This document shows positions 8,901 to 16,250 of a DNA stretch of 60,655 nt, piece after piece. A program made the position numbers and the translations under genes. The notes under the pieces are model-generated. The model was not told the DNA's origin. It did not search any database and saw only the letters and a list, made by a program, of their open reading frames with translations. The stretch comes from CAYYAQ01 sp964469555 (GTDB lineage: Bacteria; Planctomycetota; UBA1135; UBA2386): positions 1 to 60,655 of the forward strand of contig CAYYAQ010000009.1 of NCBI GenBank assembly GCA_964469555.1. The letters run 5' to 3'. Positions within the stretch are counted from its first letter, which is position 1. Each line of letters opens with the position of its first letter.

Positions 8901-9640
8901 TCATCTGGTCGATTGACGACCTGCCGTCTGAATCCGCTCCAGTCACGATCGGCTCGACGTTGGCGCTCGCGTCCGAACGGAAACTCGTGTTCGTCGACAT
9001 GCGGACGCGAAAGGTCACCCGAAAGATCGACCTCACCTGGACGGTGCGCCAGGACCTTCACGTCGTCGACGACGAGGCGGTCCTCGTCACCCAAGACGAT
9101 GGCACCGTCCGCTTGATCCTGATCGAGGACGGAACCGACCGGTGGCCCGCCATCACCCTCGACCGCGGACTGGTCTGCGAACCGTTGATCATCAAGGAGA
9201 AGGCGATCTTCGCGACTGATGAAGGGCGCGTCGCGGCCTACAACCTCGCGAGCGGCAAACGCGTCTGGCAACGCTCCCGTCTCGGTGAACTGCACTGGAA
9301 ACCCGCGAGCGATGGCCAGCTGGTCTTCATCGCGGCGCAGCCGACTCCGGAAGCAACCGCCAGCGTCGTCTCGTTCAGCCTCGCGACAGGAAAGCCGGGG
9401 CCACGATTCAACACGCCCACCGGCGAATTCTGGTCCACCCATCCGACGGTCATCGCGGACAAGGTCATTGTCGGCAGCCGCTCGGGATTGTTCCGTGTCC
9501 TCAACGCGAGGAACCTGACTCCTTGCTATCACATCCGGGGCAGCGGACCAGCGAGCGCACAACCGATGATCACCAAGTCGGGGACGGCGCTGTTCACGTT
9601 CGAGGGCAAGAAAACGCTCGTCTACCCCGGCATGAAGTAG
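5984..9640 (+). CDS. DUF4388-MshEN-like, single-TM, PEGA and PQQ-propeller receptor-like protein
   Basis: A 1218-residue protein. In order: DUF4388/PATAN-type domain (about 37-95), two adjacent 24-residue MshEN-like motifs (95-118 RVGQRLVRCGILTIAQLRQA.., 124-147 PLGQTLIDLGFLTQEELTAV..) with a 5-residue spacer, the rest of the DUF4388 region (to about 210), TPR-like helices (about 280-480), one TM helix (about 493-512, CVGVFVVVISGYFAW), a helical/coiled part, a PEGA domain (about 822-880, VTTPADAEVWMNGKLAGRSP), and a PQQ/WD-like beta-propeller (about 890-1218) with repeats such as LVASIDGTLRALEESTGEII. MshEN motifs bind cyclic di-GMP in type II/IV secretion ATPases. I infer cytoplasmic nucleotide sensing and a periplasmic propeller. 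No signal peptide, so N-in topology is expected. Confidence 0.85.
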   Translation: MTQGELLDEEELDFLLQQADVQTAEELFDPTDSDNTKVTIRGDLDNIDLADIFQTLSISKMRGILKVINPLETRLVYFDQGHVRLMHANRKGTRRVGQRLVRCGILTIAQLRQALLEQKRHDTPLGQTLIDLGFLTQEELTAVLNNQLEDDLHNIFIWSSGNFEFYKNKPDNEEILEEINKTPGFEVNGILLEAARRRDEWSQILEHVESVHAIPVFPPDAEFPKMSGHSLTVCEAIDNFSTISDLSETTMLGLFHCAKAVCDLKRDGLVELADPRLTLKLALDANRKSDTKRALQLCQNLRQLASDLDFELCEQLASVLEACREPRLSANILLECAAKLETLDDRIGIARRALGVDRHAIAVMRFIRKEMLAGERTSHPEYLDTLEKLCDALSANGEDDDALDVFKELESISPDVTSLLGRKAKLLQRVGREDEAIAALLDLRTEHEKEGGDQGRLKRLYEQILKIDPGHREVQRALRVLKIGKTRSNLHNFYACVGVFVVVISGYFAWQWSETEKLVNAAATRIRLQLDSRNTTKAQQLLAKAQTDIGPQAMWERLQTEISDIVLKERATAVAARTREYEKVLNSTADELQKGNLEKALSLYKRLLAHSNADKLVRRIAPGQLKRITTQLEATRDGLKTDLPDPPPPLAKYETLTNGLSILNQKDKIDTSLARTMLVSAEHNTVKQLWPKKDLRMAQTMALEIQSLAQLVATRLHDYKLAIKKIEKNRRLDPIFRNAQRAEENNDFLTAEKLYRHLLAEFSGNAILAPGFRDKMQKYASINRHLEMLSRAVKTSDFRDARAFYLYLKRSYKGYRWGEMIQLPLRVVTTPADAEVWMNGKLAGRSPMTLQYRPADKNWIKIQLKGFSPEQVTVTGDKVGLVRSVLNRTPKWTLTTEGAVDKHGVAGRQDRVFLVDRTGAVIAWSLSHCKQLWRRETGDLSGLLTRPVLIEDLVLVASIDGTLRALEESTGEIIWSIDDLPSESAPVTIGSTLALASERKLVFVDMRTRKVTRKIDLTWTVRQDLHVVDDEAVLVTQDDGTVRLILIEDGTDRWPAITLDRGLVCEPLIIKEKAIFATDEGRVAAYNLASGKRVWQRSRLGELHWKPASDGQLVFIAAQPTPEATASVVSFSLATGKPGPRFNTPTGEFWSTHPTVIADKVIVGSRSGLFRVLNARNLTPCYHIRGSGPASAQPMITKSGTALFTFEGKKTLVYPGMK

Positions 9641-9874
9641 CTACCCAGAGATGTCTTTCAAAAATGCCGCTCACGGTTCCTCTGAAGCTCCTGCTCCAAC
9701 GCAGAGCCCTTGCCATGGAACTCTGGAGTGGGTCTGTCTCGATCTGATACTCGCTCTGTGATGACGAAGCCCCATCAGCGTCCGAGTCCAGATGGCCGAG
9801 TATACTTAAAAGATTCGTCTGTCCGACTGCGGTGCTCGGCTGTCGTCGATCCAAACACTCCTCTCACAACTGAC

Positions 9875-10228
9875 ATGGCAATCCGGATTCTTCGCGCGAC
9901 GCTCTTCGCCACTCTTGTCGCTCTCACCGGTTGTGCGGACAAGTCCTCGTACTTCTCAGGTACCGCTGGCCCGGACAGCGTGGACGGCGGTGGCGGCGGT
10001 GGCGGCGACTACACCCCGCAGAACAACGCTACGCAGGGCATCGACCCTTCGAACAACAGTCCCACCACGGTGGTTGACTCACCGACCAATGCCGCGCTGG
10101 ACGACCCTCCCGATCCTCCCGAGCCCGTCCCGGAACCGGCGACGTTCCTCCTGTTCGGCGTCGGACTGACCGGACTGGCCGTCTATCGACGACGCCAGCG
10201 ACCGGGCAAGAACGTCCAAAACGTCTGA
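9875..10228 (+). CDS. Small lipoprotein with C-terminal PEP-CTERM sorting signal
   Basis: A 117-residue protein. The N-terminus MAIRILRATLFATLVALTGC is a lipoprotein signal with lipobox LTGC (Cys20). The middle is low-complexity, with a run of Gly and Asp/Pro/Asn/Thr-rich sequence. The C-terminus carries VPEPATFLLFGVGLTGLAVY followed by RRRQRP, a textbook PEP-CTERM signal (PEP motif, TM helix, basic cluster) recognised by an exosortase. Having both a lipidation and a PEP-CTERM signal in so small a protein is unusual. No exosortase gene lies in the window. I chose ATG 9875 because it begins the signal peptide; longer ORF starts encode no sensible sequence. Confidence 0.8.
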   Translation: MAIRILRATLFATLVALTGCADKSSYFSGTAGPDSVDGGGGGGGDYTPQNNATQGIDPSNNSPTTVVDSPTNAALDDPPDPPEPVPEPATFLLFGVGLTGLAVYRRRQRPGKNVQNV

Positions 10229-10249
10229 CACAACCTCCCCCCTCCCCAA

Positions 10250-10287
10250 GAACTATCAACACTGTGCGCGCACGGTATTGATAGTTC
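10250..10287. repeat. Inverted repeat between the PEP-CTERM and HEAT lipoprotein genes
   Basis: GAACTATCAA (10250-10259) and TTGATAGTTC (10278-10287) form a perfect 10-bp stem. The 18-nt loop itself contains the palindrome GTGCGCGCAC (10264-10273). No T-run follows, so it is not a classic intrinsic terminator; it lies 17 bp before the next start codon and could be an operator or an RNA structure. Confidence 0.6.
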
Positions 10288-10303
10288 CTGGCGTTTCAGC
10301 ACG

Positions 10304-10993
10304 ATGGCGACGATGCGGCGCCACACGTTAGCGACTCTCATGCTGTTCGCGCCGTTCGCCGGTTGCAGGACCGGGGAAACTCCCAGCGGTGAGGTCCCGT
10401 GCCGCGAGCTGGTCGCGGCGACACCGGCGGAGTGGCCCAGGCGGTGGGAGAAAGTGCGGGCAATCGGGTCCGCGGTGACGCCCGCGTTGATCAAGGCGTT
10501 GCGTCACGATCCGGACGGACCAGGCGCCCAGGCCGCCGTCCATCTCCTCGGCACGCTTCAAGACGCGTCGGCCCGGCCATTCCTCGAAGAACTGCTCGCC
10601 GACGGCACGAGTCTCTCCGCGGAGGCGGCACTCGCACTCGGCAGCCTGGGCGAGCCCGCGAGCGTTCCTGTCCTTCGTGCCGTCGTTTCCGGACGCGACA
10701 AGCACGTGACCACCCGCGCCGCTGCCGCCGCGGCGCTCGTGACCTTGGGGCGGGCGCGCGATGTCGCCGGCTTTCTCGAGGCCGTGTTCCTGGCGGCGGG
10801 TCCCTACGGCGCGCGATCCACCCGCGCTCAAGGCTTGCCGCGAAAAAAAACCCGTTGGGCACTCGAGCGCTACACACTCATCGAGGCACTCCGAGCGCGC
10901 TACGACGGAGAGACGTTCGGCCTGGATGAGGACAGCTCGTGGGCGGCGCTGCGCGATGGCACGGCGAAGCTGCGCGCGTTCCTCAACCGCTGA
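10304..10993 (+). CDS. HEAT-repeat lipoprotein
   Basis: A 229-residue predicted lipoprotein: signal sequence with lipobox FAGC (ATG 10313, giving MRRHTLATLMLFAPFAGC, is an equally good start). The mature part has two or three PBS-lyase HEAT-like repeats, with patterns such as DGPGAQAAVHLLGTLQD, SAEAALALGSLGEPASVPVL and RAAAAAALVTLGRARDVAGF. Such repeats usually serve protein binding. It is preceded by the inverted repeat and ends 9 bp from the opposing thioredoxin-fold gene. No specific function can be assigned. Confidence 0.8.
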   Translation: MATMRRHTLATLMLFAPFAGCRTGETPSGEVPCRELVAATPAEWPRRWEKVRAIGSAVTPALIKALRHDPDGPGAQAAVHLLGTLQDASARPFLEELLADGTSLSAEAALALGSLGEPASVPVLRAVVSGRDKHVTTRAAAAAALVTLGRARDVAGFLEAVFLAAGPYGARSTRAQGLPRKKTRWALERYTLIEALRARYDGETFGLDEDSSWAALRDGTAKLRAFLNR

Positions 10994-11002
10994 GCATTCG
11001 TC

Positions 11003-11935
11003 TCACTTGTCGCTGAGGATCACGAGAGCCCGCCGAACAGCCGCGGGCGTCGGGCTCCGGAGCAACAGCGTTCCGTCGGGCCCAATGAGGAACGAATCGG
11101 GCAACGCCTGCACACGGAACTGGACGAGCACGGGATCCAGGAACGCTCCCGTGCACGGGACCAGCGTGCTCTGGCCTGGCCCCGGCTGATCGTCCGATCG
11201 GTTCTTGCCCGGCTGCTTGCTTGTCTGATCAGGGTTCTTGGCGAAGGAACGCAGACGAGCAACATCCCGCTCGATCGCGAACAACATCGCGTCCTCGGCG
11301 CGCCCCCCCTTCGTGCAAAACGCCTGCAGGAGCCGCGACACCCGAACGACGGACTCGGCGTCGTTCGGGGCAAAGAACACGATGAGCATGGGCCGACCCA
11401 GAACTGCGGAGGACGAGTGCGAACGCCCCGTCACGTCGCTCACGGTGAACACCGGCGCCAGGCGCCCGACCGCCAGCGCGTCACGACTCTGCAGCCGACG
11501 CAGAGATGCCTCCGCGAAGCGTGCGTGTCGAAGGTCGCGGAACTCACGCTTCAGTCGTTGCAGGGCATCGGTGCACGGCTTGATCCGACCGAGCAACTCC
11601 TCGCACTGCGCGATTCCGTACAGCGCGCGCGCGGCAAGGTCTCGCTCCCGGCGAGGCACGGCAGCGAGAACGCGCCGGAATTCCTCCGCAGCCAGCAGCA
11701 ACGAGAACCCGCGAAGATGGTCCGACGCGCGGAGCAGTCGAGCCTTCAGCGTGTCCGAGTCGTCCGCGGCCCGACCGACCAGGAACCTGTCGATCTTCCG
11801 AGTCCTCGCCTCGTCGTCCGCGCCGGCGATGGCCCGCAGCAGTTCAGGGAACGAACGCAGAGAGGATCGCTCCTGCGCGGCGCCCGGCGCCATCGCCGCG
11901 TGAATCGCGAGAAGAACCGCGAACGCGGACTTCAC
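11003..11935 (-). CDS. Exported thioredoxin-fold protein lacking CxxC
   Basis: I start at GTG 11935, which overlaps the asnS stop by four bases (GTGA) and begins a clear signal peptide (VKSAFAVLLAIHAAMAPGAAQ); the longer ORF is out-of-frame asnS sequence. About 310 residues: a helical N-terminal half, then a TlpA/AhpC-like fold (APVFTVSDVTGRSHSSSAVL, then PMLIVFFAPNDAE, then LPDSFLIGPDGTLL). The position of the redox CxxC is APNDAE, so it is unlikely to be a disulfide oxidoreductase and may be a binding or scaffold protein. Translational coupling to asnS is odd but common between unrelated planctomycete-type genes. Confidence 0.8.
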   Translation of the reverse strand: MKSAFAVLLAIHAAMAPGAAQERSSLRSFPELLRAIAGADDEARTRKIDRFLVGRAADDSDTLKARLLRASDHLRGFSLLLAAEEFRRVLAAVPRRERDLAARALYGIAQCEELLGRIKPCTDALQRLKREFRDLRHARFAEASLRRLQSRDALAVGRLAPVFTVSDVTGRSHSSSAVLGRPMLIVFFAPNDAESVVRVSRLLQAFCTKGGRAEDAMLFAIERDVARLRSFAKNPDQTSKQPGKNRSDDQPGPGQSTLVPCTGAFLDPVLVQFRVQALPDSFLIGPDGTLLLRSPTPAAVRRALVILSDK

Positions 11936-13254
11936 GGGTGGATCTTGTCGAGCATCCGCGGGAACGGGATGCACTGCCGCAGGTGTTCGACCCCGGTGAT
12001 CCATGCGATCGTGCGCTCGAGACCGAGACCGAACCCGCCGTGCGGCACGCTGCCGTAGCGCCGCAGGTCGTTGAACCACTCGAACGATTCCATGGGCAGA
12101 TCGTGCTCGGCGATGCGCTGTTGCAAGGCGGCGAGGTCATCCTCGCGCTGGGCCCCGCCGATGATCTCTCCGTAGCCCTCGCTCGCGATCATGTCGACGC
12201 CGAGCGCGATGTCCGGGTTCTCGGGATGGCGCTTCATGTAGAACGCCTTGATGGCCGCCGGCCAGTTGTAGACCATCACCGGGCGGTCGTAAGGCGCGCC
12301 GATCGCGGTCTCGTGGGGCGCGCCAAAGTCCTCGCCGTGCTGGAAGTCGGCGTGACCCGACTCGTGCAGGAACTTGACCGCGTCGTCGTACGTGATGCGG
12401 GGATACGGCGTGTTCGCCGCGGGTTCGAGCTTGCTCGTGTCGCGCTCGAGCACCTTGAGATCCTCCGGCCGCTCCTCGAGCACCCGACCGACGATGCAGG
12501 CCACGAATTCCTCGGCGAGGTTCATGACGTCCTCGAGGTCGTAGAAGGCGGCCTCCGGCTCGATCATCCAGAACTCGGTGAGGTGACGCCGCGTCTTGCT
12601 CTTCTCCGCGCGGAACGTCGGGCCGAACACGTAGATCTTGCCCAACGCCATCGCGCTGGCCTCACCGTAGAGCTGCCCGGACTGGGTCAAGTACGCCTTC
12701 TCGCCGAAGTAGTCGACCTCGAACAGCGTCGAGGTTCCCTCGCACGCACTCGGCGTGAACATCGGCGAGTCGACGCAGGCGAAGTCACGTTCGTGGAAGA
12801 ACTCGCGGATCGCGCGAATGACGGTATCGCGAATCCGCAGGATCGCCGACGGCTTGCTCGAACGCAGCCACAGGTGCCGGTGCTGCATCAGGAACCCGAC
12901 ACCGTGCTCCTTCGGCGTGATCGGATACGGCTCCGCGACGTGGACGACCTCGATGCGGGTGACGCCGATCTCGACCCCTCCGGGAGAACGCTCGTCCTCC
13001 TTGACGGTGCCGATCACGCGCAGACTGGACTCCTGCGTGAGTTTCGCCGCTGCCTCGAAGTCCTCCTCGCTGACGTTTCCCTTGAACATCACGGCCTGGA
13101 CAGTGCCGGTGCCGTCCCGCACCTGGAGGAAGTGCAGCTTGCCCTTGCTGCGCATGTTGTAGAGCCAACCCTGGACGAGGACGTCCTCGCCGACGTGTTC
13201 CTTCAGGTGATGGATGGAGACGGCGGTAAGTCCGCCGAAAGTCTGTTCGGACAT
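11932..13254 (-). CDS. asnS: Asparaginyl-tRNA synthetase
   Basis: A class IIb aminoacyl-tRNA synthetase charging tRNA-Asn. It is 440 residues, the normal size. An N-terminal OB-fold anticodon-binding domain (VLVQGWLYNMRSKGKLHFLQ) leads to the catalytic domain: motif 2 (GPTFRAEKSKTRRHLTEFWM) and motif 3 (GGFGLGLERTIAWITG). The C-terminal IPFPRM segment is typical of AsnRS rather than AspRS. The stop overlaps the start of the downstream thioredoxin-fold gene (GTGA). Only the shared 5' side with the small membrane protein at 13267 precedes it on this strand, 12 bp away. Confidence 0.96.
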   Translation of the reverse strand: MSEQTFGGLTAVSIHHLKEHVGEDVLVQGWLYNMRSKGKLHFLQVRDGTGTVQAVMFKGNVSEEDFEAAAKLTQESSLRVIGTVKEDERSPGGVEIGVTRIEVVHVAEPYPITPKEHGVGFLMQHRHLWLRSSKPSAILRIRDTVIRAIREFFHERDFACVDSPMFTPSACEGTSTLFEVDYFGEKAYLTQSGQLYGEASAMALGKIYVFGPTFRAEKSKTRRHLTEFWMIEPEAAFYDLEDVMNLAEEFVACIVGRVLEERPEDLKVLERDTSKLEPAANTPYPRITYDDAVKFLHESGHADFQHGEDFGAPHETAIGAPYDRPVMVYNWPAAIKAFYMKRHPENPDIALGVDMIASEGYGEIIGGAQREDDLAALQQRIAEHDLPMESFEWFNDLRRYGSVPHGGFGLGLERTIAWITGVEHLRQCIPFPRMLDKIHP

Positions 13255-13266
13255 GGCGTGAGGAGC

Positions 13267-13800
13267 TTAGGGAAACATGCTGACGACCGAGTGCACATCC
13301 ACATCGAGGATGGCGCCGTTCTTGGTCTTGACCTTGCCCTTGTAGGGCATCATCTGACGCTCGCACTCCACCTGAACTTCGAACTCGTCTTCGATGTGGA
13401 CGTTGCGGAGATCCGTCAGGATGCGCGGATTCTTGAATCCGAGCTGGAATAGCCGCTCTTCGATCACGGCACAGACCCGCTCCGCGGCAGTCTGCCCGCC
13501 GGGCACGAGCATCCTCGCGCCTTCGTCACCCTGCCCGCGCAGCCCGCTCAGGCTGCTCTCGATGCGCGACGCAGTCGTACTCAGCTCCTTGGCGTCCTCG
13601 TGCAGCTGGTGCAAACCCTCCTCCACACTGTCGATTCGGATCCGCTCCATGGCGTCCGCAACGCTGGACAGCCGTTCATTGAGGAGTTTCAGCACCGAGA
13701 TTTCCTTGAGGTACGCCTCGAACTTCACCAGGCGCAGGTGCAACAGCACGTAGCCGATGAGGAGGGCCGTGAAGAAGAGGGTGAACTGAAGTGTGCTCAT
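13267..13800 (-). CDS. Small membrane-anchored coiled-coil protein
   Basis: A 177-residue protein starting at ATG 13800. An N-terminal TM helix (LQFTLFFTALLIGYVLLHLR) is followed by a long heptad-rich helix (about 25-90, e.g. LLNERLSSVADAMERIRID) and a compact C-terminal domain of about 70 residues with the pattern QVECERQMMPYKGKVKTKNG. I do not recognise the family. It is 12 bp upstream of asnS on the same strand and diverges from the NhaC-type gene with 42 bp between starts. Confidence 0.7.
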   Translation of the reverse strand: MSTLQFTLFFTALLIGYVLLHLRLVKFEAYLKEISVLKLLNERLSSVADAMERIRIDSVEEGLHQLHEDAKELSTTASRIESSLSGLRGQGDEGARMLVPGGQTAAERVCAVIEERLFQLGFKNPRILTDLRNVHIEDEFEVQVECERQMMPYKGKVKTKNGAILDVDVHSVVSMFP

Positions 13801-13842
13801 GGTTCGGGTGTTTGGCTGGTTCAGAGTGTAGCCTTCGCGCGC

Positions 13843-15906
13843 ATGACCGGAAGACTGCGGTACGTCTTGGCGGCAGCCTTTGTGGCATTGTTCTTCCTGA
13901 TCCCCACTGCCGACAGGGAGCACGTCGCGTTCCTACAGACCCGGACGTGGCTGACGAAGGACGAGGGACCGCTCGCGAGATCGCTGCAGGATGACAAGCT
14001 GCCGCCGCTCGACGTGCGGGTCAGGATCTCATCGGACACCGTGGATGGAGTCACGTCCGCGGTCCGGAATGAGGAATGGAAGAAGAAGTTGACGAGCATC
14101 GCGCGCGAGTGGTCCCGCGGGAAGGGCAAGGAGTTCGACCCCGGACTCGCCCCGATGGTCCTCAAGTTCACCGTGGGACCCGACGGATTCCTAAGTGATT
14201 TCGTGGCGAAGGGCGTTGAGCCCATGCGGCTCCTATTGTACTCGAAGCCACCCCCGGAAGCGGCGCAGGCGCCCCCGTCGGACGGCTACTATCCCGATCG
14301 CTGGAGCCTCTTGCCGGCATTCCTCGCGATCATCTGCGCGATAGCAACCGCGAAAGTGATCCCGTCGTTGTTCGTCGGTTGTCTCGCAGGCGCGTGGCTC
14401 TACAGCAAGGAGATCCTCGGCACCCTCGACCACCTGTTCGTCGGCACGATCGCCGGCGACGTGATGGGTGACCAGTTCAACGTCGAGATCATGGGGTTCG
14501 TCATATTCCTGTTCATGTGCGTCGGCGTGATGACCCGTGCCGGCGGACTGCAGGGCATGGTCAATTCCATCCGGAAGTACGCCAAGGGACCGGTGAGCTC
14601 CCAGCTGTGCAGCTACGCGATCGGCATCCTGATCTTCTTCGACGACTACTCGAACTGCATCATCACCGGCGTCACGATGCGACCGCTGACGGATCGGAAC
14701 CGGGTCTCGAGGGAAAAGCTGGCCTACATCGTCGACTCCACCGCTGCCCCCGTCGCCGGGATCAGCATCTTCTCGACCTGGGTGGCGTACGAGGTGTCGA
14801 TGTTCGCTCCGCAGTTGCCTGAGGTCGAGAAATCCGCAGGCGTCCCGTTCGAGCAGAATGAGGGATTCTCGGTCTTCATCCAGACTCTTCCGCTCCGCTT
14901 CTACTGCATCTTCACGCTCATCATGGTGATTCTCACCATCGTGCTCCGCCGCGAGTTCGGACCGATGCGGAAGGCAGAGGAACGCGCCGTGCACGAGGGC
15001 AAGCCCTACGCCGACGACGCGCGCCCCATGATCTCGAAGGGAATCGAGAAGCTCGAACCCGACCCGGCGACGCGGTGCCTGGCACGCAACGCCCTGATCC
15101 CGATCGTTTCGCTCGTCGTGCTGACGCTCGCGGGCATCTTCTGGCTCGGCTACGTGGGCGCCGTCCGGGAAGGGGACGACCTCACCCAAGGCCTGTACGA
15201 GAACATCAAGGTGTTCCTCCAGCGGACGGAGAGTCAACGGGCCTTGTTCTGGGCCTCTGGCGTGGCCTTGGTCATCGCCACGGCCCTCGCCCTCGCCCAA
15301 CGGATTCTTCCGCTGAAGGAGATCGTGGTCAGCGCGCTGCGATCGGTGAAGGCCCTGGGGTTCGCGGTCGTCATCCTGATCCTGGCCTGGACGATCGGTA
15401 GTATCTGCGGCGACGTCGGCACGAGCCAGTTCCTGACGGCCGCGTTCGGCGACAAGTTCGGGTGGATGCTGCCGACGGTGCTGTTCCTGATCAGCGCACT
15501 CGTCGCGTTCAGCACGGGCACGTCCTACGGCACGATGGCCATCCTGCTGCCGAACGTCATCGTCCTGTCCCACCATGTCGGCGTGGACACGGACATCGGC
15601 GGAACGGCGATGATGTTCCTGACGATCGGTGCGGTGCTCGAAGGGAGCATCTTCGGCGACCACTGCTCCCCCATCAGCGACACCACCGTCCTGTCATCCG
15701 TCTCCACCGGAAGTGACCACCTCCACCACGTCCGCACCCAGGCTCCCTACGCGGTGTTCGTGATGATCGTCGCGATAACCGTGGGCTACATTCCCATGGC
15801 ACTGATCGGTCCACAATACGCGGCGTTCAGCCTGGTGGCTGGCACCGGGGTGATCGCCGCGTGGCTGATGCTCGTCGGCAAGTCACCCGAAAAAGCTGCG
15901 GCATGA
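13843..15906 (+). CDS. NhaC-family Na+/H+ antiporter with N-terminal extracytoplasmic domain
   Basis: A 687-residue polytopic transporter. One N-terminal TM helix and a hydrophilic segment of about 120 residues (23-145) precede the NhaC-type transport domain (about 155-685) with some 12 helices. Signature stretches include FFDDYSNCIITG (about 265) and GSIFGDHCSPISDTT (about 605), as in the NhaC/arginine-ornithine antiporter superfamily. It probably exchanges Na+ and H+ or small charged metabolites. The extra N-terminal domain is not part of ordinary NhaC. The stop overlaps the next gene by four bases (ATGA). Confidence 0.87.
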   Translation: MTGRLRYVLAAAFVALFFLIPTADREHVAFLQTRTWLTKDEGPLARSLQDDKLPPLDVRVRISSDTVDGVTSAVRNEEWKKKLTSIAREWSRGKGKEFDPGLAPMVLKFTVGPDGFLSDFVAKGVEPMRLLLYSKPPPEAAQAPPSDGYYPDRWSLLPAFLAIICAIATAKVIPSLFVGCLAGAWLYSKEILGTLDHLFVGTIAGDVMGDQFNVEIMGFVIFLFMCVGVMTRAGGLQGMVNSIRKYAKGPVSSQLCSYAIGILIFFDDYSNCIITGVTMRPLTDRNRVSREKLAYIVDSTAAPVAGISIFSTWVAYEVSMFAPQLPEVEKSAGVPFEQNEGFSVFIQTLPLRFYCIFTLIMVILTIVLRREFGPMRKAEERAVHEGKPYADDARPMISKGIEKLEPDPATRCLARNALIPIVSLVVLTLAGIFWLGYVGAVREGDDLTQGLYENIKVFLQRTESQRALFWASGVALVIATALALAQRILPLKEIVVSALRSVKALGFAVVILILAWTIGSICGDVGTSQFLTAAFGDKFGWMLPTVLFLISALVAFSTGTSYGTMAILLPNVIVLSHHVGVDTDIGGTAMMFLTIGAVLEGSIFGDHCSPISDTTVLSSVSTGSDHLHHVRTQAPYAVFVMIVAITVGYIPMALIGPQYAAFSLVAGTGVIAAWLMLVGKSPEKAAA

Positions 15907-16250
15907 CCATCCCGCTCCGCGTTGCGGGAATCGGCCTGATTCTCCTCGCGCTGGTCTGGCTCCAGGTCCAGGGCCCGCGGGATAGCCAGCTGATTTGGGC
16001 CCTTCCCGTCGGACTCGCGCTCGGAGTGCTGTTCATCTACTTCTTGAAGTACCGACCGGCCCGCACTCGACTCGAACTCCTCCGCAGCGCAAGGCGAGTG
16101 CAACGTGCCTTCGGGTTCTACAACCTGGCAGTGCTGCTGGCGCGTCGCGGCGAGAACGCGCTGGCGCAACAGACCTACGAAGAGGACCAGCAGTACTGGC
16201 CCTCCCTGAAGCTACCCTCTCCGCACCAACGGCTGGCGGAGTCTACTTGA
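15903..16250 (+). CDS. Small two-TM protein with TPR-like helix
   Basis: A 115-residue protein translationally coupled to the NhaC-type gene through an ATGA overlap. Two hydrophobic helices (about 7-23 and 32-47) are followed by a soluble tail containing one TPR-like unit (GFYNLAVLLARRGENALAQQ). It may be an accessory of the transporter, but this is inferred only from coupling. The 3' end overlaps the opposing lipoprotein gene by 8 bp. Confidence 0.7.
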   Translation: MTIPLRVAGIGLILLALVWLQVQGPRDSQLIWALPVGLALGVLFIYFLKYRPARTRLELLRSARRVQRAFGFYNLAVLLARRGENALAQQTYEEDQQYWPSLKLPSPHQRLAEST

